A stretch of 64,000 nucleotides of DNA from Excoecaria cochinchinensis. Taxonomy: Eukaryota; Streptophyta; Magnoliopsida; Malpighiales; Euphorbiaceae. Below, in pieces: positions 9,823-25,509 of the stretch. Location of the stretch: the NCBI GenBank assembly GCA_947683425.1, contig CANTUQ010000119.1:7277501-7341500 (forward strand), read 5' to 3'. The position numbers and the translations under genes are program-made. Position 1 is the first letter of the stretch, and each line of letters starts with the position of its first letter. A model generated the notes under the pieces. That model saw only the letters and a program-made list of their open reading frames with translations. It was not told the DNA's origin and ran no database searches.

Positions 9823-12455
9823 TATAACACCCCATTACTCCTGTTGGAAGGATACCGGCGCCCAAACTCACATACAAGCATACAATACACAAAATAAGTT
9901 AAGAAAACAAGTACATTTACTCAAAAGATAACATATCCATATACATATAATTATATTGTCATATCATCATACAAAAAGGAATTTGCAAATAAATACATAT
10001 ACAAAATAATCCTTTAGAAAAAGTTACATTTCCCAAAATGAGCTCCCAAGTACAAAAAAACAGCGGAAAACACAAAATACTACATCCCAAATAAAGACTT
10101 CTAGTGGCCGACCTGCAAATGTCCGACTCCACGAAGATCCCGCCACCTACACGGGAAAAGAACCCGTGCTAAGCGATAACGCTTAGTGGGGAGTAACAAC
10201 ACATATATATACATAAAGATCAAACAAACATGTATATGCAATAACAAAGGTATATAAACACATACTACTCATGCTTATAACGAGTATTTGTCATACACGT
10301 ATATCGGAAAGTAGCCATTCATATCCGAATACAAGTATTACATTTTAGCATGTCACATTATATACATACACACGTAACATATATACATTTTATATAACTA
10401 CTAGCTTCATATAACCATCGTATGTATTAAATTCAAGTAATAGCCTGATTACTCGCTAACTAGTGGATACGGGTACTAATGATACTGATAGGACACAGTA
10501 TCCCAAGCATATGGAGACATGGGTCTCAAAACATTTTATGATCATGTATACTCGAAAGTATACCGGAGACCGAGGCTTCAAACATCTTTTATGACCCAAA
10601 CGGGGTCCGCATGTAAAAAGATAACATATAGCAGCTGAACTCACACCTTCACCCTTGATAAGCGCTTATCTATCCACTAACTATGACTACCAGGCTCAAA
10701 TAACAACTCAATCATGTTCTAAAATAATTATCATATGTTCAAGAATAAATCAAGTATAATCATGTTATTTTATGAATACTTGTGCATTTAATCAAGATAA
10801 AAACATATAAATCATGTACAAAACTAATTAAGAATGTAAAATTATCAAATTAAATACATATCAAACCCAATCATGTGCCATGTAACAAAAAACCCCATAA
10901 AAGGGAAGTTTAAAATTCATTTTAGAAGACAGGAGAGGCAACCGAGTAGGTTTATATATTGTCCCGCTCGAGACAAGGAATCACGGTCGTGACAGTAGCT
11001 GTGCAGAAGAGAAGCCCAGCACAAGTCAGACGCAACAGCATGACTCGTGCTCGGCTAGACTCTTCAGGACACGGGTCGGAGGATTCCCTCCAACTCGTGT
11101 TCTGCAAAATTTTAGAGGACACGAGTCGGATGCCTCCCTCCGACGCGTGTTCTCCCTCTCTAGGGGAGCACACATCGTGCTCCCTCATCCGAGACAGGCT
11201 GCCAAAATGCCAGGGGCACGCTCGTATGGCCGAGTCGTGTTCACTTGTCCGACTCGTGCTCGGCCATCCGAGTCGTGTCCCTCAAGGCATAAATCGGAAC
11301 CCACGTGAGTGGGAGGAAAAACTAGTCTCTGTCACGCTCGCGACAGAGACGGTCTTCCTCAACCTTAGGAATGTAGAAAACGGGAATTGAAGGAAAAATC
11401 AAAACCCAACTTTACCCAAATCCATTTTTCTTGCAAATTTCATATGAAAACGTAGCTTTCTAGCCTCGAAAACTCATTTACAACTTTACTAACACAAATC
11501 ACACATCATTTAACACAATCAAAGGATGTTATCACCCATTAAAATAACATTTACAGAGATCCCAAAAACTCAGGAATTTCATCTCACATGTCCATGTTCC
11601 TAACTCACATTTAACATACATATCTTCATCATTTCTCCACTACAATCACATGTGCACAAAATCTACTTTACTCATGCATTTTCATATATTATAAATACAC
11701 AAATAACATTTACACTTAACTCAAAAAAATAGGATCCACAAGAGATGAGCCAAACACTTCAAATAAACTCTCAAACATATAACCAAGTAAGCTCCCAAAC
11801 CTGGAATGGAGCCCAAACTTCACTTCCTTCAAGCCACAACCTTTCCTTTCCCTTTATCCTTCTTCTTTTCTTCAGATTCTTGCAACCAATCAAAACAATA
11901 ATTCTATTAACCCATGAACTAATCCTTTAAAAATCCAACCAATCCCGTAGAAGGAGAAGAAGAAGAAAACCCAAATCAAACACAGCCACTTACCTCTTAG
12001 AATCTTTCAAAACTCAAACCCTAGCTCAAAGATGGGAGAATACCCACCTGCAAGACTTGAGAGAGCAGAAAATGGAGATGAGGAGAAGAGAGGGAGGACG
12101 TGAGAAGGGAGAGAGCAGCTGCAAGGGGCTTCCACGGGAAGTTTCACTTCCTCTCTTCCTTCTCACTACTCCCTCAAATCACATTTAATGCTCCCACCAA
12201 CTCACACACATGTCACTTTACTATTGGACCTCTTAATCTCATCTTTTGACTAACAATCCATGGCACCAAACTTGACTTACACCATATAATCCCTTATATA
12301 ACACTTTTTCATCCAAAGCACCACACACACAAACCACTTGATTATTTCCTTTACTCATACTTAAATAATGAATTCACATAACAAAATTAAAAACTCGCCT
12401 TTAATTTCCTTACTTACCATGCATAATCCGACCAGGCCTAATTTGGGTTGTTACA
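9823..12455 (-). mobile_element. Solo Tekay/Del LTR, minus strand
   Basis: On the minus strand it starts TGTAACAACCCAAATTAGGC and ends ...GGGGTGTTATA (canonical ...TTACA with one change). It is flanked on both sides by the perfect 5-bp duplication atatt (9818-9822 and 12456-12460), which fixes both ends. It contains the Tekay LTR hairpin block (10169-10186) and the palindrome GATAAGCGCTTATC (10657-10670). A GC-rich cluster of ACTCGTG/CACGAGT repeats lies at about 10960-11350. Its ORFs, including a 143-codon one at 10959-11390, follow from this repeat cluster and are not genes. It is the product of LTR-LTR recombination. Confidence 0.92.
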
Positions 12456-12460
12456 ATATT

Positions 12461-13528
12461 TGTTTAGTTTTTCTTCCCAACTCTGTTATTATGATATGTT
12501 AAGGTAATTTTCATATTAGTTGGCATGAACCAAGTTGCTTGAACATGCAAATAGGTCACTGTCGGCATGCTCACTGCTGTTTTGGAACTTTCAACGAGTG
12601 GAATTTATATGAATATTTCGTACCCTGAGCAATCACATTTTGAGCCTAATTTCACATATCTTTTTGTGTTTGTTAGCTCTTATATCAGTGTTGAGTTGAT
12701 GGTTGCCATTAGAATTGAATTTGAACTTAGTGATCATTATGCTAGTTGGGTTGTGTTCTTGCATTTTGTCTTGAATTGTAGCTTGCTGGAAATTGGGATT
12801 TTGAGCTTAAGAATTCTGAACTGAATTATTTTGATATAATTGGGGCATTATGCAATAGTATGAATATGGAAAGAAAATTTGCAAGTTAAATTCTAATTGC
12901 TTGAGGTTATACTTGGCATTATTTTATTTTAATGATGTTGCTGTTGCTTTAGTTTTTAATTTAGATGCAATTGATTATTGTACTTGATTGTTTTGAGGCA
13001 AATGTATGTTTGCTAGCTCCCGAATTGATGGGATTAGGATGAGTTGAAATGGATGTCAATTTTTTTTCAAATTCTTATTTACATGCAACTTTGAATCTTT
13101 CTTACATATTTTTGCTAGGCATAGAGCATTGATTAAGCAAACCGTACATTTCTCTCTCTTATTTTCCATTAAATTGCATTTATATTATTTTTGGCATTTA
13201 CATTTTAAGGATTAATTACTTGTGCTTATTTTTATTCTCCACCTTGTGCTTTTCATTCTTAATTTCTTTAAATTATAATTTGTGCAATCTTTCAATTGTC
13301 ACTATATTTGTGCATTGATTTTGTACTTCATTTTGTTTATACTTATGCCTTATGCTTAATTGTCCACATTTTGCATCTTCATTAGCTAGAAAATTTTATT
13401 TATTTTGCAAATTTCTATTGTGAAGTTCTGGTGAGTTTTGTTATTATTCTTTCAATCTAGCCATATATGTGGTTTGCACTTAATAAAACTAAGATTGTTT
13501 TTGATAAAGTTTATACTTTCTTTTTCAG
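12461..13528. other. Putative intron of element G, right part
   Basis: T-rich, with many short ORFs and no recognisable protein. It ends with a polypyrimidine tract and AG at 13527-13528, right before the ORF1-like gene. Confidence 0.45.
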
Positions 13529-15050
13529 GAACCATAGTTCGCAACAAAGATGAGCAACCATCAGCGACCATTCTGCCTCCTGATTGGTTGAATCCAGCAT
13601 AGCACACTTTGTTCAATAGGTTGGCTGCAAAGATTATTATTTATAGTAGGTTTATGAGTATGAAGACACTCATTGACCTGGGCGTTCAAGAGAGGGTATT
13701 ATCTTTGTTGAGGAACATTGGATGGGAGGAGTTCTTTTCTCTGAATGGTCCAACTCATCGTGCGATAACATTAGAGTTTCATAGTACTTTTCAATACTCT
13801 CAAGGTTATCTACAGATGATGTAAATACCATTCAGTTTAGAGTCAACAATACTCCTTATTTTCTATCGATTTCTGACCTGGCTAGATAATTGAGGTTGCC
13901 AGTGGATGGAAAGGTGCACATTATGGGTGATTCAGCTGCACATTGGGCTATTATCGGGAAGCCCAATATGGACTTTCATGCGAGAAACACCAAGTCAACA
14001 AAACTCCGCTCTCCAGTCTAGCAGTACTTGTATAGAGTTATGACTTCTTCAGTGTTCATACGACCAGGGCAAAGTGACCACACCAGACTTATTTTTTCTT
14101 TATGCTATGGAGGCCGGCATCCGAGTTAATGCCGTACCTTGGTTGTGCAAGCAACTGAAGAGAGCTACAGCTACTTCAGGGAGGAGGATCGGGATTGGTG
14201 AACTGATCACCTTAATTACGAGAGCCCTACATCTGCCTACTCCTGACATGGGACTAGCTTTGAGGTCATCGTACTTAATTAATGAGGAGGTAGTACTCAA
14301 GTGTAGGATTGCTATAGAGGATCCTTCTTCCGAGAGTGGATATAGACTTAGGAGAGTGGAGGAGATAGATGCCCATGACTCTGGTGTTGATAGAGAGGGC
14401 GATTCTGACGATGTTGGCCACCAGCTAGTTGATCCCGATATTGATGCTCCACCACCATCTCTGCCACAAAGAGCGACAGCCACTACTTCCAGTAGGAGGG
14501 TGAGGCAGAGGAGTGACATTCCATTCTCCCCTCCAAATATGAGCTGCTATATAATGAGCCGTCTTCTTCCACAGGCCCTCCACCCTCAGCTCCATATTTA
14601 GATGCTTCGGTGGTCTAAACTTTGATATCAGAGATGCGATCTATGACTGTTATGATGACATGGTTTGAGACTTCCGTTAGCATGCTTCATGATTCTTTTA
14701 GTGAGTCGATGAGGGAGCAGGCAGCCTTCCAGGAGAGGGTTTGCGAGATATTGGATGAGTTGAGCAGAGGATTGGCGGAGGTCAGAGCAGCTATTTTTCA
14801 GAGTGACCAATTGATCTCTGGCATGGACCTATTAGTGTAGAGAGCTTGGGAGCGTTTGTCTTCCGTTGAGACTCAGATGGAGCAGGTGCGCAGAGATATG
14901 GTCCTGGGAGCTGAGCAGAGAGACGTATTTTTGGGAGCCTTTCAGCAGAGGATTATTACATAGTTGGACAGGTTGAGCAGTGAGATTCGTGGATTTTTTA
15001 CACCTGTTTCCATTGTATTTCCTCCACATTTGGGACGACCACCACATTGA
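13529..15050 (+). pseudogene. Athila ORF1-like gene of element G, broken
   Basis: Resembles the plant ATHILA ORF-1 / putative plant transposon protein families (PF03078, PF20167 type; by eye). The signature block is MSMKTLIDLGVQERVLSLLR followed by IGWEEFF and THRAITLEFHSTF (about 13650-13790). A second block LFFLYAMEAGIRVN (about 14088) then ITLITRALHL matches the family's C-terminal half, and a heptad-rich tail follows at 14622-15000. The expected start codon reads ATA (13534), a likely G-to-A loss of ATG. Stops (TAG near 13600, 13887 and 14018) and frameshifts near 13805 and 14070 break it. Its function in retrotransposons is unknown. Confidence 0.7.
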
Positions 15051-17069
15051 TATATTATATATCTTTCAGGAAGTGATTCTTTCATAACAGATTTTGTAAT
15101 CTATTTATTTTATAGTTAATGAAATTGATGAAGTCAGACAATGTATGATTTATTTACTTTGTTATATTTTGGAATTGTGTGGCTGAGCCAATGCCGTGTG
15201 ATAGGATAGATATTAATTGTGTTGGCTATGAATCTCACAGATTTCAGAGTATTCCATTTTGCACAGTGATTATTAGATATTTGCATAGGTTTTGAGTTTT
15301 TTTCATTTTGCACAGTTGGTATGCAGGAATTTTGCATTGTTTTTAGTTTTGCACAGTAATTATTTTATGTTTGCGATTTCTATGAGTTTTTGCATAGCAT
15401 GGGGGAAATTTTTTTGAGAAATACCTTTTTATGCTTCACTTTCTTCCACTGAGGATAGTGCAACATTTTGAGTTTGGGGTGGAGTACTATTTCAATTTTT
15501 CAAACCAAATTCAGTTTTGTTTGGTTGTCTTTTTAGTTTGTTATGTCTTTTCATATCTTCAGAGTAGCTTTTTAAATTTTGAGTAGTTTTTAATTATTTT
15601 TGTTTTGTTTGTGGTGTGTTTATGCCAAGTTTTTATCTGGATATTGTTATGGTTGTTCTTATTGATTTAACCTTAATTTAAATTTTTTATTTCATCGTAG
15701 TAGTTCTCAATTGTGAATAATTTTGACCTCAGTTTTAGAAATTTGTGTTTCATACATTTTTAAGTTGAGTAAGAAATAGTCTTATTTGTATCTTTGTTTG
15801 CTATATTGCATGTAAACCTTGATTATACTTTGCAATTTCTAAATTTTGAGCACTTTGGGCATGTTTTTAAAATTTGAGAAAAATCTAGATACAGTTAGTG
15901 GATTAGATGAAAACTCACTAAGAGCACTAGAACCTTTTTGATTACCCATCGAAGCGACTCCTAGATAAGGCATAACTTAGAAAATGATTTAGGCAACCTT
16001 TCTTTGAATAGCTACTTTAAATGACTTTTCCTACCTCAATTTGATAGTCTCTTGTTAGCCCGTTGAGCCTATTATTGTAGTATGCTAAATGCGCGCTTGT
16101 TTTAAACTACCTTTAGCCTTAAATGATTTTTGCCTCCCCTTTGAAGAGTGGCAACCTTAGTAAGGATGGGTTTGTATTTTGGGTGTAAGGCAGTTTAGTT
16201 TTTGTCAACTTTTGGTGTAATTTTTGTTTGAAGATTGATTGGTGTGTGTAATGGAGAGTTGAGCCCATTTAAAGAAATGAGTTTGGGGTTGACAAAGGGA
16301 AATGTGATTTAAGTTGTTTATTGGTCTTTTGAATATTAGAGCTTAATTTTAGTTCTCGTTGAGATTTTTGGATTAATTTAGTACTTCATAAATTATTAAT
16401 GGCTAGTTGGTTTTTATGCTTCAAAAAAATTTGAAAGAGAAGAAGAAGCATTGCAAATTTTTCCTAGCTAACTAAGCAAAATATGAGTTTGAGGTACAAA
16501 AGTTAATAAAACTTGAACTAGTGCCTTGTGATGATCATTGTTGAATTTTATGTGGCATTTATTATTTTAAGTTAAGTTTGATTAGCTAAGGTGTCTTTAA
16601 GACCAAATTTGTTTTGATGGTATGTAATTGGGTTGGGAATATTCACTAGATTAGTTGGGTGATTGTGGTGTTGTTTAGGCAGTGGCCATTGTTCTCTAGT
16701 TACTTGATCTCTCTTTGTTAGCCAATTTACCTAAGCCTAACGTTACAACCGAAATGTAAGACCTCTTGATTCTTTGTTTTGTCTTGTCCAATTTAGTGGA
16801 GATGACCTTCTAGTAAGGTTTGGTATGTAAGAAGAGGCATATGGTGTTTCTTGAGCTTTAAGTGAAAAGCCATGAGTCCACTCATGCATTCGAATTGATT
16901 TTTATTCCCAAAGTTATATCTAGAAGTTTTGTTTTTAAAGGATAAAAATTCTATTTTTGCCTTCTGCACACACACATAGAAATTGTTTAGTATATTCTTG
17001 TGTTTATTTGTTATTTAGTGAGTATTGGTATTTGCAAGCCTATTTTCTTGTTCCTTAATTGAGAATGAC
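15051..17069. other. 3' non-coding region of element G, before the nested insertion
   Basis: Long AT-rich non-coding sequence, usual for Athila elements. It includes the segment (about 16030-16190) that matches the inverted remnant at 1801-1960. The region ends with the target site atgac at 17065-17069 and continues at 29522 after element C. No coding signal. Confidence 0.7.
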
Positions 17070-19886
<2,817 letters not shown>

Positions 19887-19887
19887 G

Positions 19888-19906
19888 TGGCGACTCCACT
19901 GGGGAC
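19888..19906 (+). promoter_or_regulatory. Primer binding site of element C (Tat type)
   Basis: TGGCGACTCCACTGGGGAC starts two bases after the LTR end. This is the characteristic PBS of Tat/Ogre elements, usually assigned to tRNA-Arg. It primes minus-strand synthesis. Confidence 0.85.
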
Positions 19907-20573
19907 TTTGTGTTTGAGACTTCGCTCTGAAATTGCTTTGGTTAAATTTATAATTGGGTTTTTGGAAACTTAAAATTCTATCTCTTTTTTAAAATTGCAT
20001 CATATTATTTTAGAGTCTTAGAATTACGCTAGTTTGTCCACTATCTACCTCGGTGCATTCCGAAAGCACGACCTTACTTTCACTCATTGGAGGGAAGTGT
20101 TAAGGATAATCACCAGCCCAAGCCTAGTACCTTTTGGTATATCAAATGAAGACCCGATCGGTCACTACGCTCGTGATGAGCTAGACCCATTGGTAGGGAC
20201 CATGCTTGGGTAAACCTAAAGCAATACTACATTGACTAAAGCCTATGTAATGGCAAGTAGAAACTTCCCCGAGGTAGCATGCTCCTTAATACAATGCTTG
20301 TGGTGTGGGTCATCGCGTATTAAACAAAATCAACCAATTTAAAATAATTTTCTATCAAAGGCTTTCATGCCTCGATAGGCCCAACTTGATGAGATTGAAT
20401 TGTTCGAACACGTGGTGGCCAAAACTCATACATATGCTCATTAGACTAGGAGTGTTATGCTGCCGATTTTTTTGCCTCGTCCAGGTGGTTTAGAGGTCCT
20501 TGATGGTCGGTTGAGAAAGATTTTCCCACAACTAGTGGCAGATTAGAGCTCAAACTCATCCATAGAGACGAGA
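19907..20573 (+). other. Untranslated leader of element C
   Basis: Non-coding leader between PBS and gag, with blocks shared with element A's leader (cgataggccca and the block 'caggtggt..agaggtcctt'). No other feature seen. Confidence 0.65.
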
Positions 20574-22148
20574 ATGTCGGATCCATCAAGTGGTTCAGAT
20601 GCGACTAGGGCGATGATCGCCGAAGAAGTAGGGAGAAGGTTGGAAGAGTTTGAAGCCAGAATGATGGCAATGATGGGCAACCTTGCTACTACATTAGCCC
20701 CACCTGCCGGGCAGCAGACCACTGCTCTGGTTAGGGAGCAAGGGGAACAAGGGGTAGTCGGAGAAGGTCCCCCAGCGGTAGCTGAGCCACCGGTAATTGA
20801 GCCAGGGTTACCAGGACCAGTTGAACATAGGGAAGGCCCTAAGTCTGAAATTGATATGTGGGAGGAGCCAGAAGAGCTAGTGGTAGTGAAAGGGAAGTCG
20901 CTCAGGCTAGAAGAGGCGATGTGGAAGAAGATGGAAGAAAGGTTCAAAGCCATGTCAAATATGTTGAAGGTGGGGGGAGGAATGAACCCCGAGGATAGGG
21001 AGCTAGACAATGATGATTTGGTTCCTCAAAATTTTAAGATGCCCGACGTTCCCAAGTTCGATGACACCTCTGACACCACTGCGCACATAAAGCAGTACTC
21101 ACTAGTGATGAAGGGTACCACCCTAACAAAGAGGCAGAAGGTTGAATACTTTTGTCTGAGTTTAACTGGCCCGGCAGTAGATTGGTATCAAGGGTTGGAC
21201 CGAAGGACAAAAGAGGACTTGGAGTTGTTGATGGAAGAATTTCTCAGGCAGTACGATTATAGTACAAGAATGGAGGTAACTCTAAAAGATTTGGAACTGT
21301 TACAGCAAAAGGCAGGAGAATATTTTCATGAATACCTCACCCGATGGAGGAACAGTGTCATGGAAATGAAATGCAAGCCTGACACCCCGGACCAGATTCG
21401 ACTGTTCATTTGAAATGCTAGCCCTTATTTGAGAGATGGACTGAAAATGAAGGGGTTGAGGGACTGGGAGTCTTTAAAAGACATCGCTATAGAGGCTGAG
21501 GGAGAGTACCTCGCGAGAAAGGCGAGCAATGAAGCTTATGCCAAGAGGGGTTATGCTAATCAGGGGGCAAATAAGTCGTTAAGTTCCAGCAGTGGTAATG
21601 GAAGTGGGAGGACGGCCGAAGTATTAGCAACGGGTGCAAGTCAGAGACACTTTTCGAATTTAGGTCGACCTTTATCATGGGTATTAAAAAGATTGATTAA
21701 AGAGGAGAAGCTACAACCCCTACCACCTAGGCCAGCAAGAAGCCAGGGACAGCCGGGGCATAAAGAGAATGAATATTGTGCCTTTCACCAACATACCGGG
21801 CATTTGACGGATAATTGTATGAGGCTGAGGCACCAGATTCAGGATCTAATCGATAGTAAGCACATCACTGATCCCGAACGGAGAGAGAGCAAGAAGAAAT
21901 CCGACTATGATTCTGTGCCACCACCCATCTTAATGATTGGGTCAAGTCTGCCTGAATGGTATGTCTTGCAAAACTTATACGATAATGACTACATCACCAT
22001 CACTTGCCTTGAGACAAATAGAGGAGGGATTTCTATAGCCGTGATAGATCATCGGCCCACTAGCGAGAGTGGGGAGGATGAGGAGGAAGGAAAACAAGAA
22101 GGGTCTAATCAAGCATTGAAAGTGGCCAATTCTTCGCAACTGACTTAA
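20574..22148 (+). pseudogene. gag: Tat-type gag (element C), one in-frame stop
   Basis: Capsid and nucleic-acid-binding protein. One frame runs from MSDPSSGSDATRAM to a TAA at 22146, about 525 codons, broken only by TGA at 21411-21413 (likely CGA to TGA). In order: an N-terminal helix (DATRAMIAEEVGRRLEEFEA), a Pro- and Glu-rich linker, the capsid domain (about residues 145-275, with MPDVPKFDDT, HIKQYSLVMKG and AVDWYQGLDRR), then RHFSNLGRPLSWVLKRL and the motif CAFHQHTGHLTDNC in place of a classic zinc knuckle. It is the best preserved Tat gag in the window. The long minus-strand ORF at 20543-21010 is a shadow. Confidence 0.88.
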
Positions 22149-22679
22149 GAGACCCGAGCCCTAATTGCCCGGGAGATAGATGGGAGATTCGAAGAGCTTG
22201 AAATGAAATTATTATCCGTATTTAAAGAGAGAATGGATGCCATGGCACTTGTTTTTCAAGCCCAACTTATGGCGATTGCTCCTAACCTAGTTGAGCCAAC
22301 CACTGACTGGAGGATTCATACAATGACGACTGCAGTGCTTCCATTCCCTTCCGAGGCCAGAGGTAAAGAGCTACTTAATTCAACAGTTGGACAAGGGAAT
22401 GTTAAGATGACGGAAGTGCCAACCATGAAAGTGAATCAAAGGCATTTTTCGAATTTGGGTAGATCCTTATCTTGGGTTCTTAAGAGGTTATTGAAGGAAG
22501 CTAAATTACAGCCACTACCTGCTAAGCCCTCCGGAAGCCAGGGACGGTCCAACCACAAGGCAAATCAGTATTGTGCCTTCCATTAGCACACCGGTCATAC
22601 CACAGACGATTACAAGACCTTGAGACATGCTATCAAAGATTTGATCAATTCCAAATAGATCTCTAACCCAGAAAGGTGA
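22149..22679 (+). pseudogene. Second, shortened gag-like segment of element C
   Basis: Reads in the same frame as gag directly after its TAA. It starts like a gag N-terminus (RALIAREIDGRFEELE) and ends like a gag C-terminus (RHFSNLGRSLSWVLKRLLKE, then CAFH, TAG, HTGHTTDD), while the capsid domain between them is absent. It looks like a tandem gag duplicate with an internal deletion. The last Cys of the binding motif reads Tyr, and TAG replaces Gln in the motif. Confidence 0.75.
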
Positions 22680-23930
22680 AAGATGAAGAATGAGATAAAT
22701 TAAGAGCCAGAGTAAGAAAAGAAGATGATTTCCGGGGAAGACAATGAACCGTTGGCCATAACATCTATGTTAGGTGGGGGCAGAAAGGAAATAGCAATTT
22801 AGATGTTTTCTTTTTTATTTTTGAACTATTTAATGATGACAATTTTTAATTATAGTTTTATTGAATGAAATGAATGATTTCCGTTTACCTGTGATATTTT
22901 CTTGTGATTTCGCTATGCATAATCATGACACATCCACATTTAATAATTATTCAAATAATGCCATTCCATTTAATCTCAGAACTTTGGGAGAACCCAAAGG
23001 AAATCTTGATAGCATCTGTTATGACTCCTAAAGCGAGATGAAATTAGAGAGAATGACAAAAAAATAAAATAAAAGTCTTTACTTGGACCTACGAGGACAT
23101 GTCAGAAGATGATTATGAAGCCGCCAAACATGCTATGCCAACATATCTCAGAAGACTCAAGCTGAAATAGACAGAAATGGTTGAAAGGGGAACCCGTAAG
23201 CAGAACTAGAACCAAAATCCTTACTAAAATACCACACCCAACTAGGTTGAACAACGATGGCCCCAGCGGTTAAAAAGAAAAGTGCGCATATGTGTAGACT
23301 TCATGATTCAGATGAAGCTTGCTAAAAGAAAATTGGAAAAAAAAACAAACAAAAAAAAATAAAAAAAATGAAAAAATTAGGTTATAAAAAAGAGAGAGAA
23401 GAAAAGAGAGAATTGATCAGGGGGCAAGGGAATGCTATTTGGGGGTAACCTTTGCTCAAGTTATGTTAATCTACACGTATTTGTGTTTTGCCGTTCTTCT
23501 TAGCCACTAAAAAGGACCTAAAGACTGATCCACAAGCCACCCAATCAGTTTATCAATATAGAGGATGCACAATGCGAGGGATATTCATGTGTTGTTACTG
23601 CTCACGCCTGCCACTGAAAGGACCTGAAGACTAATCCATAAGCCATCCGCCTAGTCCGTAAGTATAAAGGATGTGCTGCTCGAGAGATGAGCTGATGACA
23701 TACAGATGACATACAAACAAGAGGAAGGCCAAGGAGGTCACGGAGTAGACCCATTCTGGGGTCCGCAATTAGAACCTTTACAAGAGTAACGCTTTATACC
23801 TCGGTGCATGAGGCGAAAACATTACTGCCTATTGAAGCACGTCAAATCCTTAAGGGGCAGTCATGGAAGCAAAAGCTGCAGCAACTAAACATGTCAAATG
23901 GAAAAGGGTTTCAAGATTGCTATCGCTATC
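22680..23930. other. Degenerate region of element C, pol deleted
   Basis: No RT, RNase H or protease motif in any frame. Two diverged copies of a segment with 'aaaggacct(a/g)aagact(g/a)atcca' lie at about 23508-23580 and 23614-23685, a local duplication. An A-rich run is at 23335-23400. Confidence 0.6.
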
Positions 23931-24180
23931 GGAAAACACCTTATTCGATCATTGGGGAAGAAAGTTAGAAAGCACCCATCGGGAGAGTAAGTTAGGGTGT
24001 CTGGACAAATAGCTCCAGGTACTCCAGACGGACGAGGTAAATTCAGACAAGCATATGGAGACCCATTTGTTCTTGAAAAGTTTTTATACAAGGAAGCAAC
24101 ATCCCGACAGACGGCAAGCGAGGCAAGTTCAATCAACACCGACAAAATGAAGGAGGGTCCATGGCAGAGGCTAAAATAAA
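23931..24180 (+). pseudogene. Integrase C-terminal remnant of element C
   Basis: The segment reads APGTPDGRGKFRQAYGDPFV, matching the GKFRPTWEGPFIL block at the C-terminus of the integrase of element D (45772-46040, minus). It is the only part of pol left. It shows that C derives from a full Tat element by a large internal deletion. Confidence 0.65.
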
Positions 24181-25509
24181 AAGAGAGAGAGAGAAAATAT
24201 TCAATCAAGAAAACCCGTGAGGGCTGATTGGAAACAGGAGTCTGATGCTTAAAAGATCCACATTGAGATCAGATGTAATTTTGCATTCTGAATCCGTGTT
24301 AAATGGTGATCATGTATGGAGAAATCATGTTGAAACGCACACAGTTTTTACAAATTCATAAAATAAAAGCGGTTTAACTCATCAGTGCCTAGTTCTTTTA
24401 TAAAAAGTAAAATCTAAGTGGCTAGTCTACTCCTGTTCTCACCAACCAGATGCCTAAGCCGACGGTCCTGTTATCTACTGTGGGGCTAGGTGCCTTCCCC
24501 TTACATGCACTTATGGAGGCAAGGGTGTAGTCTGTGACTAGGACAGTTCCTTTCTGCACACTCAAAGTTGTCTGGTTCCAGCATAAAATCAACACACTGG
24601 AACTATCGATCCTCTGCCACTCTCGCCACTCAGGCACTTCAGTCAACTCCTTCTGCTATCAACTGTGAAGCCAATTCTATAGCACCCTCATGATAAAAAC
24701 CAAGCTCAGACAACCATGACCTAAGACGCAAATACATGCCAATTATACCTAAAAGACCTTTTACAACAACTATCTACCTTCTACCATTCTTGCCACTCAG
24801 GCCCTTCAGTTAACTCATCTTGCCACCCACTGTAAAGCAAATCCTACGGCACCTCCCCAATAAAGAACCAAGCTCGTACAGCCATAATCTGAGACATAAA
24901 CACATGTTAATCATACCCGAAAGATTTTTCACAACAACTCCAACTTCTCCAAAAAAAAAAGAAAAAAATAAAAAAAAACAAAGGCCGTTAGAGATGAAAA
25001 CCGTGACTGGCGCTCTAAGCAAAAGTTAGGCCAAAGGGTAGGGTGAAAACCTGGGAACAGGCAGTCTGTAATATAAAAAAATAAAATGAATAAAAGTTGC
25101 TGGATTGGGTTGGGTCCATTCCAGGCAAAAAATAAGGCACAGGGTTATGTGAAAATCCGACAAGAACGCATTTCCGGCTAAGAAAAGCTAGTGTGAAAAT
25201 CCACGAAAGACGCACTACCTTCAAATAATGACTACAGGTATCAGAAAAGAACCTTATAATCCCAAAGAGGCATGAGACTCAAAAGCAACCCCAGAAGGCA
25301 TCAATCCTATGGCATGTTACAACCAAACCGGCCGTCGCCTCCAAATCCACTCAGATTAATTCTTATCCTGCATTGCTGCATATACATGCATCTCACATTA
25401 TGCATACAACTTTTCGTGTATACTTCTGTACATATAATTTTGCAGAAAATATCTAAATGAACACCCAGCTCAGGAGAGCAATCCAAAAGGGCACCCTGCA
25501 CTTTTTGTA
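24181..25509. other. 3' non-coding region of element C
   Basis: No coding signal. It includes a diverged tandem duplication of about 170 bp (24608-24945) and three 'gtgaaaa(c/t)c' blocks near 25045, 25150 and 25192, typical of the 3' regions of Tat elements. Confidence 0.6.
24608..24945. repeat. Tandem duplication, about 170 bp, 2 copies
   Basis: The two copies begin 'ctgccactctcgccactcagg' in part and 'ttctaccattcttgccactcagg' in part. Both run through 'gaaccaagctc' or 'aaaccaagctc' to 'ttacaacaact'/'tcacaacaact'. Divergence is substantial. Confidence 0.65.

Noticed and set aside
10959..11390. 143-codon ORF and its antisense partner
   Set aside because: They lie in the GC-rich repeat cluster of a solo LTR with no protein likeness.
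13529..15050. Envelope-like gene in the Athila-type element
   Set aside because: Some Athila elements carry an env-like ORF, but this product has no signal peptide or membrane segment and matches ORF1-type blocks instead.
19888..19906. tRNA gene fragments at the primer binding sites
   Set aside because: The matches are 18-19 bases complementary to tRNA 3' ends next to LTR ends, so they are priming sites and not tRNA genes.
20543..21010. 155-codon minus-strand ORF
   Set aside because: Shadow of the gag frame of element C.
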